Shown piece after piece: positions 8,650-17,228 of a stretch of DNA of 64,000 nt. Position 1 is the first letter of the stretch. The number at the start of each line of letters is the position of its first letter. Below the pieces are notes generated by a model. The model was not told the origin of the DNA, searched no databases, and saw only the letters and a program-made list of their open reading frames with translations. Origin of the DNA: AWTP1-13 sp033764875 (GTDB taxonomy: Bacteria; Pseudomonadota; Alphaproteobacteria; Rhizobiales; Hyphomicrobiaceae); assembly GCA_033764875.1 (NCBI GenBank), contig JANRIO010000088.1, positions 1-64,000 on the forward strand, read 5' to 3'. Made by a program: the position numbers and the translations under genes.

Positions 8650-9225
8650 CTAGAAGCCTGTCTTCTTGTCCTGCTCCTTGAAGAACTTCTTGGCCTCGAA
8701 TTCCTGCTGTTCCTTGCCGCAGCCGAACATGCCGCAGTTGGCGACCATGATGGGCTTGGGCAGGTTGGGCGTGAAATCGCCCGCGAGGTGGCGCGCGAGC
8801 TCGGCCTTGATATCGGCGGACCGCTTGTCGGTGCAATAGTCCTGGTCGGCGGAGGTGGTGGCGAAGATCAGCTTGTAGGTGTTGTCGTAGGTGGATTGCA
8901 CCTTGGCCTGATCGACGCCCGGCTGGCGGGCCTCGGAGGCCAGGAACGTCGTCCGCAACTTGTCAGGATCGAAGAAAAAGCCGCAACGCTTGGCCCGCGC
9001 CGAGGTCCAGGCTACCGATGCGGGCCGGGCCATGGGATTGTCGTTGGTGATGCCCGGTGGCGCGTCGGGCGGCGAGACGGCCTTGAACCCGGTGACGCCC
9101 TGCGTGCTGCCCCCGCCTTTCAGGGCGGATGTGAGCGTGCCGCCCGAATCGCCGCTGCAGGCGGACAGGATGGCGGCCAGCGTCAGGAGCGTGGCAACGG
9201 CCGGGCTTTTGAGGCTCAGGTGCAT
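8650..9225 (-). CDS. Putative outer-membrane or periplasmic lipoprotein, unknown function
   Basis: 191 residues. It starts with a classic lipoprotein signal, MHLSLKSPAVATLLTL followed by AAILSACSG, with lipobox LSAC. GAGAGGAC upstream is a suitable ribosome binding site, which favours this start over one 17 codons earlier. The mature protein is soluble, with five or so cysteines (including KRCGFF, DYCTDK, ANCGMFGCGK) that could form disulfides in the periplasm. The C-terminus is Lys/Glu/Phe-rich. I do not recognise the family. It is transcribed away from the small membrane-protein gene at 9315. Confidence 0.8.
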   Translation of the reverse strand: MHLSLKSPAVATLLTLAAILSACSGDSGGTLTSALKGGGSTQGVTGFKAVSPPDAPPGITNDNPMARPASVAWTSARAKRCGFFFDPDKLRTTFLASEARQPGVDQAKVQSTYDNTYKLIFATTSADQDYCTDKRSADIKAELARHLAGDFTPNLPKPIMVANCGMFGCGKEQQEFEAKKFFKEQDKKTGF

Positions 9226-9314
9226 GCGTCCTCTCGTCGATGGCGCCACTTGTGCCCACAAATTGGGTCGCGTCAATGGCAGGGCGAGGCAAAAATCGGG
9301 GATTTGGCAAAGGC

Positions 9315-9596
9315 ATGAGGATCGGCCAGGCGCAGATGGCGAGGCTGCTCGCCGGGGTCACGGTGCTGGCGACGGGCGTGGCGGGCTATCATGCCGCGGC
9401 GCCCGCCCTGGTGGTTCCGCTTGCGGCATTGGCGCTGATGGCGGACGGGGTGATCGCCACGGCGGTGCGGCTGCGGCGGCTGTCGGCCGAGCCGCTGTCG
9501 AGCAAGACCCTCACCTACCTGGTGATGGGCGCGCTGGGATGGCTGATAGCCGCCTGGACCGCCTACGTGGCCGGCGCGCTGCTGCGCGGGCTGTGA
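9315..9596 (+). CDS. Small membrane protein, unknown function
   Basis: 93 residues from ATG 9315. About three hydrophobic helices are visible: MARLLAGVTVLATGVAGYHA, ALVVPLAALALMADGVIATA, and LTYLVMGALGWLIAAWTAYV. The frame stays open to 9240, but that lead is charged and lies in the promoter region of the divergent lipoprotein gene, so the internal ATG is preferred. It converges on murI 21 nt away. No family is recognised; the regular helix pattern and codon use make it likely real. Confidence 0.65.
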   Translation: MRIGQAQMARLLAGVTVLATGVAGYHAAAPALVVPLAALALMADGVIATAVRLRRLSAEPLSSKTLTYLVMGALGWLIAAWTAYVAGALLRGL

Positions 9597-9617
9597 GGGG
9601 CCGCAGGCCGCCGGGCG

Positions 9618-10472
9618 CTATGCCACGAGGCGCTCGAAAGGCGGCACCTCGGCCCAGAACACCTTGGCGAGGCCGCTCACCTGCGCGGGGTTGCCGGTCG
9701 TAAACAATGCCGGGGCGATGCGGCCGGCCGTGCCTGCGGGCACGAAATGCGGATGCCGCTGCAGGTAGTCCTCCAGGCTGTCGGCGACCACCTCGGGCTG
9801 CGGCAGGATGCGGGTGAAGGCCGGCAGATGGCGGCGGAACAGGTGCTCGACGAGCGGAAAATGCGTGCAGCCGAGAATGGCGCGGTGCGGCGGCTCGCCG
9901 CCGGTCGCGGCCAGAAGCTCGCGTACGGCGTCGGCAACCAGCGCCTCGAGGACGGGCTCAGGCTCCGCCCGCTCGATAGCGCCGGCAAGCCCCGGACAGG
10001 CCTGCTGAACAACCGTGACCCTCGGGCAGCGCTTGCGGATCTCCTCCGGATAGACGTGGGAGGTGATGGTGCGCGTGGTGCCGAACACGGCGACGATGTC
10101 GGTGTTGTACCTCTGCGGATACTGCGGGGAGGTGACGGCCCAGGGGGTCTGCGTCGCCGCCTCCACGGTCGGGGCGACGATGCCGAGGACGTTGTGCCCT
10201 TTCCAGCCGCTGACGGGCAGCCAGTCCTTCTGCAGGGTGCGCGCGGCCACGCAGGTCGCCGTGTTGCAGCCGAGCAGGACCAGCCGGCAGCCGTGCCTGA
10301 ACAGCGCCTCCACACCGCGCCGGGTGAGGGCGACGATGTCGTCGGATGCCCTGTCGCCGTAGGGGACGTTGGCGTGGTCGCCCAGATAGACGAAGGCGTG
10401 GACGGGGAAGCGCGCCGTGAGCGCGCGAAAGACCGTCAGTCCGCCATGTCCGCTGTCGAAGACGCCGATCAT
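9618..10472 (-). CDS. murI: Glutamate racemase
   Basis: 284 residues. It interconverts L- and D-glutamate by a cofactor-independent two-base mechanism, supplying D-Glu for peptidoglycan. Both catalytic cysteines are visible: C69 in LGCNTATC and C202 in LGCTHFPL. The N-terminal VFDSGHGGLTV carries the Asp-Ser pair of the family; PYG (residues 37-39) is also conserved. Start ATG 10472 gives the standard MIGVFDSG opening. It stands alone between convergent and divergent neighbours. With the epimerase at 987 it is the second D-glutamate-linked enzyme here, but the two are not in one operon. Confidence 0.94.
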   Translation of the reverse strand: MIGVFDSGHGGLTVFRALTARFPVHAFVYLGDHANVPYGDRASDDIVALTRRGVEALFRHGCRLVLLGCNTATCVAARTLQKDWLPVSGWKGHNVLGIVAPTVEAATQTPWAVTSPQYPQRYNTDIVAVFGTTRTITSHVYPEEIRKRCPRVTVVQQACPGLAGAIERAEPEPVLEALVADAVRELLAATGGEPPHRAILGCTHFPLVEHLFRRHLPAFTRILPQPEVVADSLEDYLQRHPHFVPAGTAGRIAPALFTTGNPAQVSGLAKVFWAEVPPFERLVA

Positions 10473-10654
10473 GGCGACGGCATGCCACGTTCGAAGAGGA
10501 AGCGCAAATCACGGGGGGAGGGGGACGGCCAACGGCAGGCGGGCGCTGCCGCGCCGCGCGCCGCCGGTGGCGGTTCAAGAGAAACGGCGCCGGTGTTGCC
10601 CGCAATCACTAGCGTGACAATCCGTGCACGCGCAGTGTGGATGCAACTTTGTTC

Positions 10655-11698
10655 ATGCGTGAGTTGCGTCCCATGCATTGGTCGTGGCGCGGGGCAGGTC
10701 GTGAGGCTACTGCGCTTCTCCGCGCCGGCATGCTCGTGGCAATTCTGCCCGCCTGCTCGATGCATCCCATCCCGGACGACGCGACGCGCGTCTCCACCGT
10801 CGACATCGTGAGGAGCATCCGTTGCGAGGCGCTGGCGGGCATCGACAGCCTGCGGCCGGAGGAGCGCGCGCGGGCCGAGCCGATCATCAAGGCCTCGGTG
10901 ATCGGATACGAGTTCAGGTTCACGATGTCGGAGCGGAACGCCCTCAACGACGGCAAAGCGGGCTCGAGCCTCCTCACCTTCAAGAACGGGTCGGCCTTCA
11001 CGGGAGATGCGACTGGCAGCGCGTCGCTGAGCCGAGCGAACGTGCGCAGGTTCTCCATCATCGAGAGCCTGGGTGAGCTTCGCAGCAAGCAGAACCGGGA
11101 TTCGTGCGCGGATCGCGCGGTGCGCAAGAACCTTGCCTATCCGGTCGCCGGCAGGATCGGCATGGACGAGGTCGTGCGCACCTACGTGCGGCTGGAGATG
11201 CTGAGCGAGCTGCAGGGGGAGCAGTCGCACCCTGTGGAGAGCTCTGGCACGTTCACGAGGGATGGCAAGCATGTCGTGTTTGCCGACAACATCACGTTCA
11301 CGACGACCGTCGACGCCGCTGTCGACGGTGCGCTCGTGCTGGCGGCGGCAGCGGGCTTCCAGCTGACCGAAGCGGCGCTCAAAGCAGATGCGTCACGGAT
11401 GGACACGCATCAGGTGATCGTCGCGCTCACGCGCAAGGAGGTCGATGTCGTCGAACGAAGCCGGCGCAGGTTTGCGCAAAGCCGGCGGTACGCCAGGGCG
11501 TATGCGGATCGCCAGGATATTCTGGCCGAGGACAAGGCGCTCGATCCACGCACGCAGGCGCTGCTGATCCAGGTGGACGAGGCAGCGCGCACGCGCGTTG
11601 CCATGGAGCTGCACAGGCGGCGGAGCCTGGACGATCCCGAGAATGCGCCGGCCGAGGCCCTCGGACAGAGGTTCCTCGATCTCCTGAAGCTGCCGTAG
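10655..11698 (+). CDS. Lipoprotein paralog 1 of a three-gene tandem operon, unknown family
   Basis: 347 residues from ATG 10655; GTG 10637 and ATG 10673 are alternatives and none has a clear ribosome binding site. A lipoprotein signal ends in lipobox LPAC (C34). The mature part opens with STVDIVRSIRCEALAG (C57), then IGYEFRFTM, a run RRFSIIESLGEL, a second cysteine C151, then NLAYPVAGRIGMDEVVRTYV. The C-terminus has RMDTHQVIVALTR and ARTRVAMELHRRR. All of these recur in the two genes that follow, so they are paralogs. No enzymatic motif is visible; a lipid-anchored periplasmic or outer-membrane protein is inferred. Confidence 0.85.
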   Translation: MRELRPMHWSWRGAGREATALLRAGMLVAILPACSMHPIPDDATRVSTVDIVRSIRCEALAGIDSLRPEERARAEPIIKASVIGYEFRFTMSERNALNDGKAGSSLLTFKNGSAFTGDATGSASLSRANVRRFSIIESLGELRSKQNRDSCADRAVRKNLAYPVAGRIGMDEVVRTYVRLEMLSELQGEQSHPVESSGTFTRDGKHVVFADNITFTTTVDAAVDGALVLAAAAGFQLTEAALKADASRMDTHQVIVALTRKEVDVVERSRRRFAQSRRYARAYADRQDILAEDKALDPRTQALLIQVDEAARTRVAMELHRRRSLDDPENAPAEALGQRFLDLLKLP

Positions 11699-11709
11699 GG
11701 GATGAAGCG

Positions 11710-12756
11710 ATGGCATCCTCAACTCTGAGCAACGCGGCTGGTCTGGCGATCCTGGGATCGGTCTTGGGACTCGGGCTCGCCGCCTGCTCGATCCGGCCGC
11801 TGCCCGAGACTTCTCCCCTCAATTTCCCGCGCGCCTCGACCTACGACATCGTGCAAAAGGTGCGGTGCGAAGCCAAGGCAGGGCTCGACCGCTTCAAGGA
11901 TACGGAGCTGGCGGAGAAGGCGGGCCGCACTATCAGGGCCACCAGCATCGGCTACGACTTCCAATTCACGATGCAGGAGAATAACGATCTCGGCGGCAAT
12001 CTCGGCCTTGCGGGTGCTGCAAAGGGCGGCGGGGCTCCAAGCGGCAATGTCGACGTGTCGGGAGGAATCACGAAGGATCGCAAAAACGTCAGAACATTCC
12101 GGTTCATCGAGGACCTGTCGGACGTCGCAAAAGCAGATTGCTCTGGGAGCTCCACGGCGCAAAACCTCGCCTTCCCCATCTCCGGCGCGCTGCACATCGA
12201 CGAGCTCGCCTACACCTACGTGCGGCTCGAGACTCTCAGCAACCTGCGGAGGCTCGAGGCCGGCGATCATGGTGATGTGGCAGAGGCAGAGGACGATCCG
12301 AGGCGCAGGGTCGGCGTCTTCTCCGAGTACCTGAGATTCAGCACGAGGGTCGAGGCCGGCGCGAAGCCGAGCGTCAGTCTCGCCCTCACCACGGGGAGCG
12401 TCGGCGTCCGCGCGGCGGGCCTCAACGCCTCCGCATGGCGCACGGACGCGCATGACGTGATCATCGCATTCGCGCAGGATCCGGCCTTCCACACGGTCGA
12501 GATGCAGCGCGCGCGGCAGGAGCGGGCGGTGTTGACGACGCAGATTTCGGTGGTTGGAGAAACAAAGCGGGCAGTGCGCGCACCGCGGTTCGTGACGGCG
12601 CTGGCCCAGGCCAATGCGCAGTCGCGCAACCAGGTACTGCTCGAGATCGCGCGCGTGCGCAACCTCAAGGACAACGTGCGGGAGGAGCCCAAGTTCCTCG
12701 GCCAGAGGCTACTTACGTTCCTGCGTCCGCCGGACGAATCCCAGCCGGGAGAATGA
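11710..12756 (+). CDS. Lipoprotein paralog 2 of the tandem operon
   Basis: 348 residues. ATG 11710 lies 11 nt after the previous stop with AGGGGATGAAG as ribosome binding site; the open frame extends 200 codons upstream but overlaps paralog 1, so this start is chosen. The signal peptide ends in lipobox LAAC (C26). Family blocks: STYDIVQKVRCEAKAG (C53), IGYDFQFTM, VRTFRFIEDLSDV, C144, NLAFPISGALHIDELAYTYV, WRTDAHDVIIAFAQ, SRNQVLLEIARVR, LGQRLLTFL. A Gly/Ala-rich loop (about residues 94-118) sits where paralog 1 has a Ser/Gly-rich insert. It overlaps paralog 3 by 4 nt. Confidence 0.87.
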   Translation: MASSTLSNAAGLAILGSVLGLGLAACSIRPLPETSPLNFPRASTYDIVQKVRCEAKAGLDRFKDTELAEKAGRTIRATSIGYDFQFTMQENNDLGGNLGLAGAAKGGGAPSGNVDVSGGITKDRKNVRTFRFIEDLSDVAKADCSGSSTAQNLAFPISGALHIDELAYTYVRLETLSNLRRLEAGDHGDVAEAEDDPRRRVGVFSEYLRFSTRVEAGAKPSVSLALTTGSVGVRAAGLNASAWRTDAHDVIIAFAQDPAFHTVEMQRARQERAVLTTQISVVGETKRAVRAPRFVTALAQANAQSRNQVLLEIARVRNLKDNVREEPKFLGQRLLTFLRPPDESQPGE

Positions 12757-13829
12757 CCATGATGCTTCTCCCTGCAACTCGTGCCATCGCTCTCGTGACC
12801 ACTCTCGCTGCGGCCGGCTGCGCGTCGCATCTGCTGCCGGGCGACGCCGCTCAGGTCTCGACCGTCGACATCGTCCAGCACATCCGGTGCGAGGCCCGGG
12901 CGGGCGTCGAGGAGGCCATACGCGATGCGGCCGCCCATGGCGATGAGAAGCGACGGCACGCCGAGCGCATCGTCGAGGTGTCGGCGATCGGCTATGATTT
13001 CAATTTCGTGATGGAAGAAGGCAACGGGGCGAACCTCACGGAGCTGTCGTTCGAGAAGGGGTACGCCCCGGACGGCCCCAAATTCGCGATCAGGCTCAAC
13101 GGCGGCTGGACGTCGCCGACGAAGATGCGAGAGAACACGCGGATCTTCAGGGTCATCGACAAGCTGAGCGAGCTGCGCCGTGCGAAATGCGGGGGCGAGA
13201 TGGAGGCGCACTCCAACCCGGTGCACCCGATCACCGGCGCCATCGGCATGGCGGAGGTCGTGAAGAGCTACGTTGAGCTCGAGATCCTCACCGATCTCGG
13301 CGGGGTGCCCAGCGACAAGGAGATCATCGTCTTCTCGGATGCGCTGAGCTACACGACGGTGCTTGATGCGGGAGCCTCGCTGGTGTGGAGCTACCCAACC
13401 TCCGTCGGCACCATCAGGCTGACCAAGGCGGGTTTCAGCGGTTCGGCGCGCCGTTCGGACATGCACACCCTCACGGTGGCATTGGCGCGCCAGATCAAGG
13501 ACAGTCCCGATCGTGTCCCAAGCATCGGCAAGCGGATCATGGTTGCGCGCGAGCTCAAGTGGTCGCGCATGAACGAGCGACTCCAGCGTCTGCCCGAGCC
13601 GGAGCGTAGGTTCCAGTCCGAGGCAGAACGCTTGCGGATCGCCACGCGGGCCGTGCAGCTGTCGGGGGCGCCGGGAACGCTCGGCATCCGCGACAAGCGT
13701 TTGCAGATCTACCTCGACCAGAGAGCGGCGTCGGCACGCAACCGGGTCGTATTCGAGCTCGACCGCCGCCGCCTCGTCGAGGACGACAGGGCCGTCGCCT
13801 CGCGCGTGCTCAATCGGCCGGTTCCGTGA
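12753..13829 (+). CDS. Lipoprotein paralog 3 of the tandem operon
   Basis: 358 residues. The ATGA overlap with paralog 2 (12753-12756) implies translational coupling. The lipobox is AAGC (C23). Shared blocks are STVDIVQHIRCEARAG (C46), IGYDFNFVM, TRIFRVIDKLSEL, C146, a degenerate HPITGAIGMAEVVKSYVELE, RRSDMHTLTVALAR and ARNRVVFELDRRR. It differs from its siblings by a longer C-terminal half with a basic, probably helical region (about residues 255-300, WSRMNERLQRLPEPERRF). The gene ends 42 nt before convergent fabI. Function unknown. Confidence 0.87.
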   Translation: MTMMLLPATRAIALVTTLAAAGCASHLLPGDAAQVSTVDIVQHIRCEARAGVEEAIRDAAAHGDEKRRHAERIVEVSAIGYDFNFVMEEGNGANLTELSFEKGYAPDGPKFAIRLNGGWTSPTKMRENTRIFRVIDKLSELRRAKCGGEMEAHSNPVHPITGAIGMAEVVKSYVELEILTDLGGVPSDKEIIVFSDALSYTTVLDAGASLVWSYPTSVGTIRLTKAGFSGSARRSDMHTLTVALARQIKDSPDRVPSIGKRIMVARELKWSRMNERLQRLPEPERRFQSEAERLRIATRAVQLSGAPGTLGIRDKRLQIYLDQRAASARNRVVFELDRRRLVEDDRAVASRVLNRPVP

Positions 13830-13871
13830 GCCGCGTCGGCACTGACCGGAGTGGCCTGAGGGCCCGCCGCC

Positions 13872-14744
13872 CTATTCGTTGACGACGCGGCCGGCGGCCT
13901 TGGCCTCGGCCTCGGCGCTCTTGAGCGCCTCGAGGCTCGGCATGGCGACGGTGTGGTAGCCGCAGTCGACGAAGTGCACCTCGCCGGTGACGCCGCCGGA
14001 GAGATCCGACAGCAGGTACAGCGCCGAGCCGCCGACCTCGTCGAGCGTCGGCGTGCGCCGCAGGGGCGCATGGTCGCGCTGGAAGTTGAAGATCACGCGC
14101 GCGTCCGCGACGCCCGAGCCCGCGAGCGTGCGCATGGGGCCGGCGGAGAGCGCGTTGACGCGGATGCCGCGGGGGCCGAAGTCCGCCGCAAGGTAGCGCA
14201 CGCTGGCCTCGAGCGCCGCCTTGGCGACACCCATGACGTTGTAGGAGGGAACCCAGCGCGTGGCGCCGGAGAAGGTGAGCGTGATCATCGAGCCCTTGTC
14301 GGTCATGAGCTCGGCGGCGCGCTTGGCGATCTCGGTGAAGGAAAAGCAGGAGATCACCATCGTGTTCACGAAGTTGTCGCGCGTGGTGTCGGCGTAGCGG
14401 CCGGAGAGCTCGCGGCGATCGGAGAAGGCGAGCGCGTGCACGACGAAATCGAGGCCGCCCCACTTGGTCTTGATCTCGTCGAAGACGGCGTCGACGCTGG
14501 CCAGATCGCTGACATCGCAGCTCTTGATGATCTCGGAGCCCACCGACTCGGCCAGCGGGATCGCGCGCCGCCCGAAGGCGTCGCCCTGGTAGGTGAAGGC
14601 GAGCTTGGCACCGTGCTGGGCCAGAAGGCGGGCGATGCCCCAGGCGATCGAGCGGTCGTTGGCCACGCCCATGATCAGTCCGCGCTTGCCGGCCATCAGC
14701 GGCCCGGGTGCCGCGAACTGGGACTTGCCTTCGCTCTCGCTCAT
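13872..14744 (-). CDS. fabI: Enoyl-[acyl-carrier-protein] reductase [NADH]
   Basis: 290 residues, short-chain dehydrogenase fold. It carries out the last step of each fatty-acid elongation cycle. The NADH site is MGVANDRSIAWGIA (about 25-38). The catalytic Tyr and Lys are Y168 and K175 in PSYNVMGVAKAAL, 7 apart as in E. coli FabI (Y156, K163). The position equivalent to E. coli Tyr146 is Phe here (F158, ITLTFSGATR), as in FabI2-type rhizobial enzymes. The start MSESEGKSQF is chosen because the conserved sequence begins shortly after; the longer frame encodes no family sequence. It is last in the fabA-fabB-fabI order on the minus strand, 170 nt after fabB. Confidence 0.95.
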   Translation of the reverse strand: MSESEGKSQFAAPGPLMAGKRGLIMGVANDRSIAWGIARLLAQHGAKLAFTYQGDAFGRRAIPLAESVGSEIIKSCDVSDLASVDAVFDEIKTKWGGLDFVVHALAFSDRRELSGRYADTTRDNFVNTMVISCFSFTEIAKRAAELMTDKGSMITLTFSGATRWVPSYNVMGVAKAALEASVRYLAADFGPRGIRVNALSAGPMRTLAGSGVADARVIFNFQRDHAPLRRTPTLDEVGGSALYLLSDLSGGVTGEVHFVDCGYHTVAMPSLEALKSAEAEAKAAGRVVNE

Positions 14745-14914
14745 CGCCTGCTTCCATTCATTGCGGGCAGCGAGGGGGGCCGACCTCGCCGACGCCCGGT
14801 GCATCCTCGCAGCCTTGACCCAACCACTCGTCGACCTCGACCTTGCGAACAATCAACCAACCCCTGCCCGATGCGGATGGCGCCGGCCGCGCCCAATGCA
14901 CCTGGCATGGATCG

Positions 14915-16144
14915 TCAGGCGTCGCAGCGTCGCATAACCAACGTCGCATTTGTGCCGCCGAAACCGAAGCTGTTCGACATGACACAGTTAAGGTCCACGT
15001 TGTCGATACGCTCCTGCGCAATCGGCACGCCTTCGAACTCCGGATCGAGCGTGTCGATATGCGCGCTCTTGGCGACGAAGCCGTTATTCAGCATCAACAG
15101 CGAGTAGATCGCCTCCTGCACGCCGGCAGCGCCCAGCGAATGCCCGGTCAGCGACTTGGTCGAGGAGATGGCGGGAAGCTTGCCGCCGAACACCTCCCGG
15201 ATGGCCTGGATCTCGCGGGCGTCGCCGATGGGCGTGCCGGTGCCGTGCGGATTGATGTAGCCGATGGGCCCGACGTCGCGGCCGTCGGCGCCCTTCATCG
15301 CCATGCGCATGCAACGCACGGCGCCCTCGCCCGAGGGGGCGACCATGTCGAAGCCGTCAGAGGTGGCGCCGTAGCCGACGATCTCGCCGTAGATCCTGGC
15401 GCCGCGGGACTTGGCGCGGCCCAGCTCCTCGAGCACCAGCATGCCGGCGCCGCCGGCGATGACGAAACCGTCGCGGTCCTTGTCGTAGGCGCGGCTCGCC
15501 TCGGCGGGCTTGTCGTTGAAGCGCGTGGACATGGCGCCCATGGCGTCGAACAGCACCGACAGCGTCCAGTCGAGCTCCTCGCAGCCGCCGGCGAACATGA
15601 TGTCCTGCTTGCCCCACTGGATCATCTCATAGGCGTTGCCGATGCAGTGGGCGCTGGTGGAGCAGGCCGAGGAGATCGAATAGTTGACGCCCTTGATCTG
15701 AAATGCGGTCGCGAGCACGCCGGAAGGGCCGGAGCACATGCCCTTGGGCACCTCGAAGGGCCCGACCTTCTTGGGGTCCTTCTCGCGCGTCACGTCGGCT
15801 GCGCGCACCAGGGCCTTGGTGGAGGGGCCGCCGGAGCCGACGATGATGCCGGTGCGCTCGTTGACGACCTCGTCGGGGGCAAGGCCCGAGTCGCGGACGG
15901 CCTGGTCCATGGCGACGTAGTTCCAGCCGACGCCCGCCTCCATGAAGCGGCGCGGCTTCCTCGGCACCATCTCCTCCCACGCGAGCTGGGGGGCCCCGTG
16001 CACATGACAGCGGAAGCCGAGCTTGGCATACTCCTCGGCACGCGAGATGCCGGATTTTCCTTCCCTGAGAGAGGCGAGCACTTCCTGGGTGTTGTTTCCG
16101 ATCGAGGAAACGATGCCCATGCCCGTGACGACCACGCGTTTCAT
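14915..16144 (-). CDS. fabB: Beta-ketoacyl-ACP synthase I
   Basis: 409 residues, thiolase fold. It condenses malonyl-ACP with acyl-ACP and is required to elongate cis-unsaturated intermediates. The catalytic triad is visible: C161 (SSACSTSAHC), H300 (INPHGTGTPIGD) and H335 (TGHSLGAAG), agreeing with E. coli FabB C163/H298/H333. The C-terminal SFGFGGTNATLV is conserved. It begins MKRVVVTGMG and lies 125 nt downstream of fabA. Together FabA and FabB make unsaturated fatty acids anaerobically. Confidence 0.96.
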   Translation of the reverse strand: MKRVVVTGMGIVSSIGNNTQEVLASLREGKSGISRAEEYAKLGFRCHVHGAPQLAWEEMVPRKPRRFMEAGVGWNYVAMDQAVRDSGLAPDEVVNERTGIIVGSGGPSTKALVRAADVTREKDPKKVGPFEVPKGMCSGPSGVLATAFQIKGVNYSISSACSTSAHCIGNAYEMIQWGKQDIMFAGGCEELDWTLSVLFDAMGAMSTRFNDKPAEASRAYDKDRDGFVIAGGAGMLVLEELGRAKSRGARIYGEIVGYGATSDGFDMVAPSGEGAVRCMRMAMKGADGRDVGPIGYINPHGTGTPIGDAREIQAIREVFGGKLPAISSTKSLTGHSLGAAGVQEAIYSLLMLNNGFVAKSAHIDTLDPEFEGVPIAQERIDNVDLNCVMSNSFGFGGTNATLVMRRCDA

Positions 16145-16269
16145 CTAGTTTTTTCTCCTCGCGGCCCCGAGCGCGAGGCGCCCGGAACGCAACGCGGTTT
16201 GCGATAGAGGCAGGGATATCACTCTGCCTCGAGCCAAAACACAACGTGATTCGTGCGGGATTTGCGGCC

Positions 16270-16803
16270 TCAGGCCGACACGGGCTCGCCTGCGTCGAAC
16301 AGACCGACCTTGAGATCGGTGACGGTGTATACGACCTGGCCGTCGGCGATCATGACACCGTCGGCCATGGCGAGCTTGAGCTTGCGAAGGATGACGCGCT
16401 TGAGGTCGACCACGTACTCGATCATGCCGGTCGAGGGGGTCACCATGCCGCTGAGCTTGACCTCGCCGACACCGAGGGCGCGGCCGCGACCGGGGGCGCC
16501 CAGCCAGCCCAGGAAGAAGCCCGTCATCTGCCACAGGGCGTCGAGGCCGAGGCAGCCGGGCAGCACCGGGTCGCCCTTGAAGTGGCAGCCCCAGACCCAG
16601 TCGAGCGCCGGATTGCCGGCAACCTTCAGTTGCGCCACGATCTGCCCCTTGCCGTGTGCGCCGCCGCTCTCGGAGATGTGCGAGATGCGCTCGAACATCA
16701 GCATCGGCGGCAGCGGCAGCTGAGCATTGCCCGGACCGAACAACTCACCGCGAGCGCAGGTAAGAAGATCTTGATATTCATAGCTATTCGCGCGCTCGAC
16801 CAT
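16270..16803 (-). CDS. fabA: 3-hydroxydecanoyl-ACP dehydratase/isomerase
   Basis: 177 residues, single hot-dog fold. It dehydrates 3-hydroxydecanoyl-ACP and isomerises trans-2- to cis-3-decenoyl-ACP, the branch point to unsaturated fatty acids. Active-site H74 and D88 are visible in WGCHFKGDPVLPGCLGLDAL (E. coli H71, D85). MVERANSYEY was chosen as start; an open frame 40 codons longer has no family similarity. It is first in the fabA-fabB-fabI order and divergent from irr, an arrangement conserved in Rhizobiales. Confidence 0.96.
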   Translation of the reverse strand: MVERANSYEYQDLLTCARGELFGPGNAQLPLPPMLMFERISHISESGGAHGKGQIVAQLKVAGNPALDWVWGCHFKGDPVLPGCLGLDALWQMTGFFLGWLGAPGRGRALGVGEVKLSGMVTPSTGMIEYVVDLKRVILRKLKLAMADGVMIADGQVVYTVTDLKVGLFDAGEPVSA

Positions 16804-17228
16804 CAAAGTGCCTGTCCTTCCCTGGGCAGTCCCCTGGCAGATTGCCTGCCCCAGCCGGTTGTTCAACCCGTCACATCTCGAGCGAGGTCCCTGGCAGTTA
16901 AACGTAATCGCTCCCGGGGGCAATACAATCGCGCGCCGTTCCTGCCGCTTGTCGGCTCGGCAAAAGCCCGCACGTGAGGATCCGCGCTCACGATCGCAGC
17001 CCCCAAAGAGGCGGTTCGGGAGCCTGGCCTCGGGCCGGTCCCGCGCCGCATCGCCAGGCGGCGCTCTACAGGAACGGCGCCGCCTCGTCGAGGCACCGTT
17101 GCCCCGGAGCGCAGTGCGCCTTATAGTTGCTAATCATTTCGAAGAGCGGGTGTGACGATGCTTGGGGCGCTCCACACCACGCCTTGCCTGACCATGCCTT
17201 GGGGATTGCGCGAAGGCGCTATGGACGC
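16804..17228. promoter_or_regulatory. Divergent fabA / irr promoter region
   Basis: 425 bp between two divergent genes. A short AT-rich stretch, TTATAGTTGCTAATCATTTC (17121-17140), is the likeliest promoter for irr and stands out from otherwise GC-rich sequence. I do not see a clean iron-control element of the TTTAGAA-N3-TTCTAAA type. A second ATG at 17221 is out of frame with irr. Confidence 0.45.
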
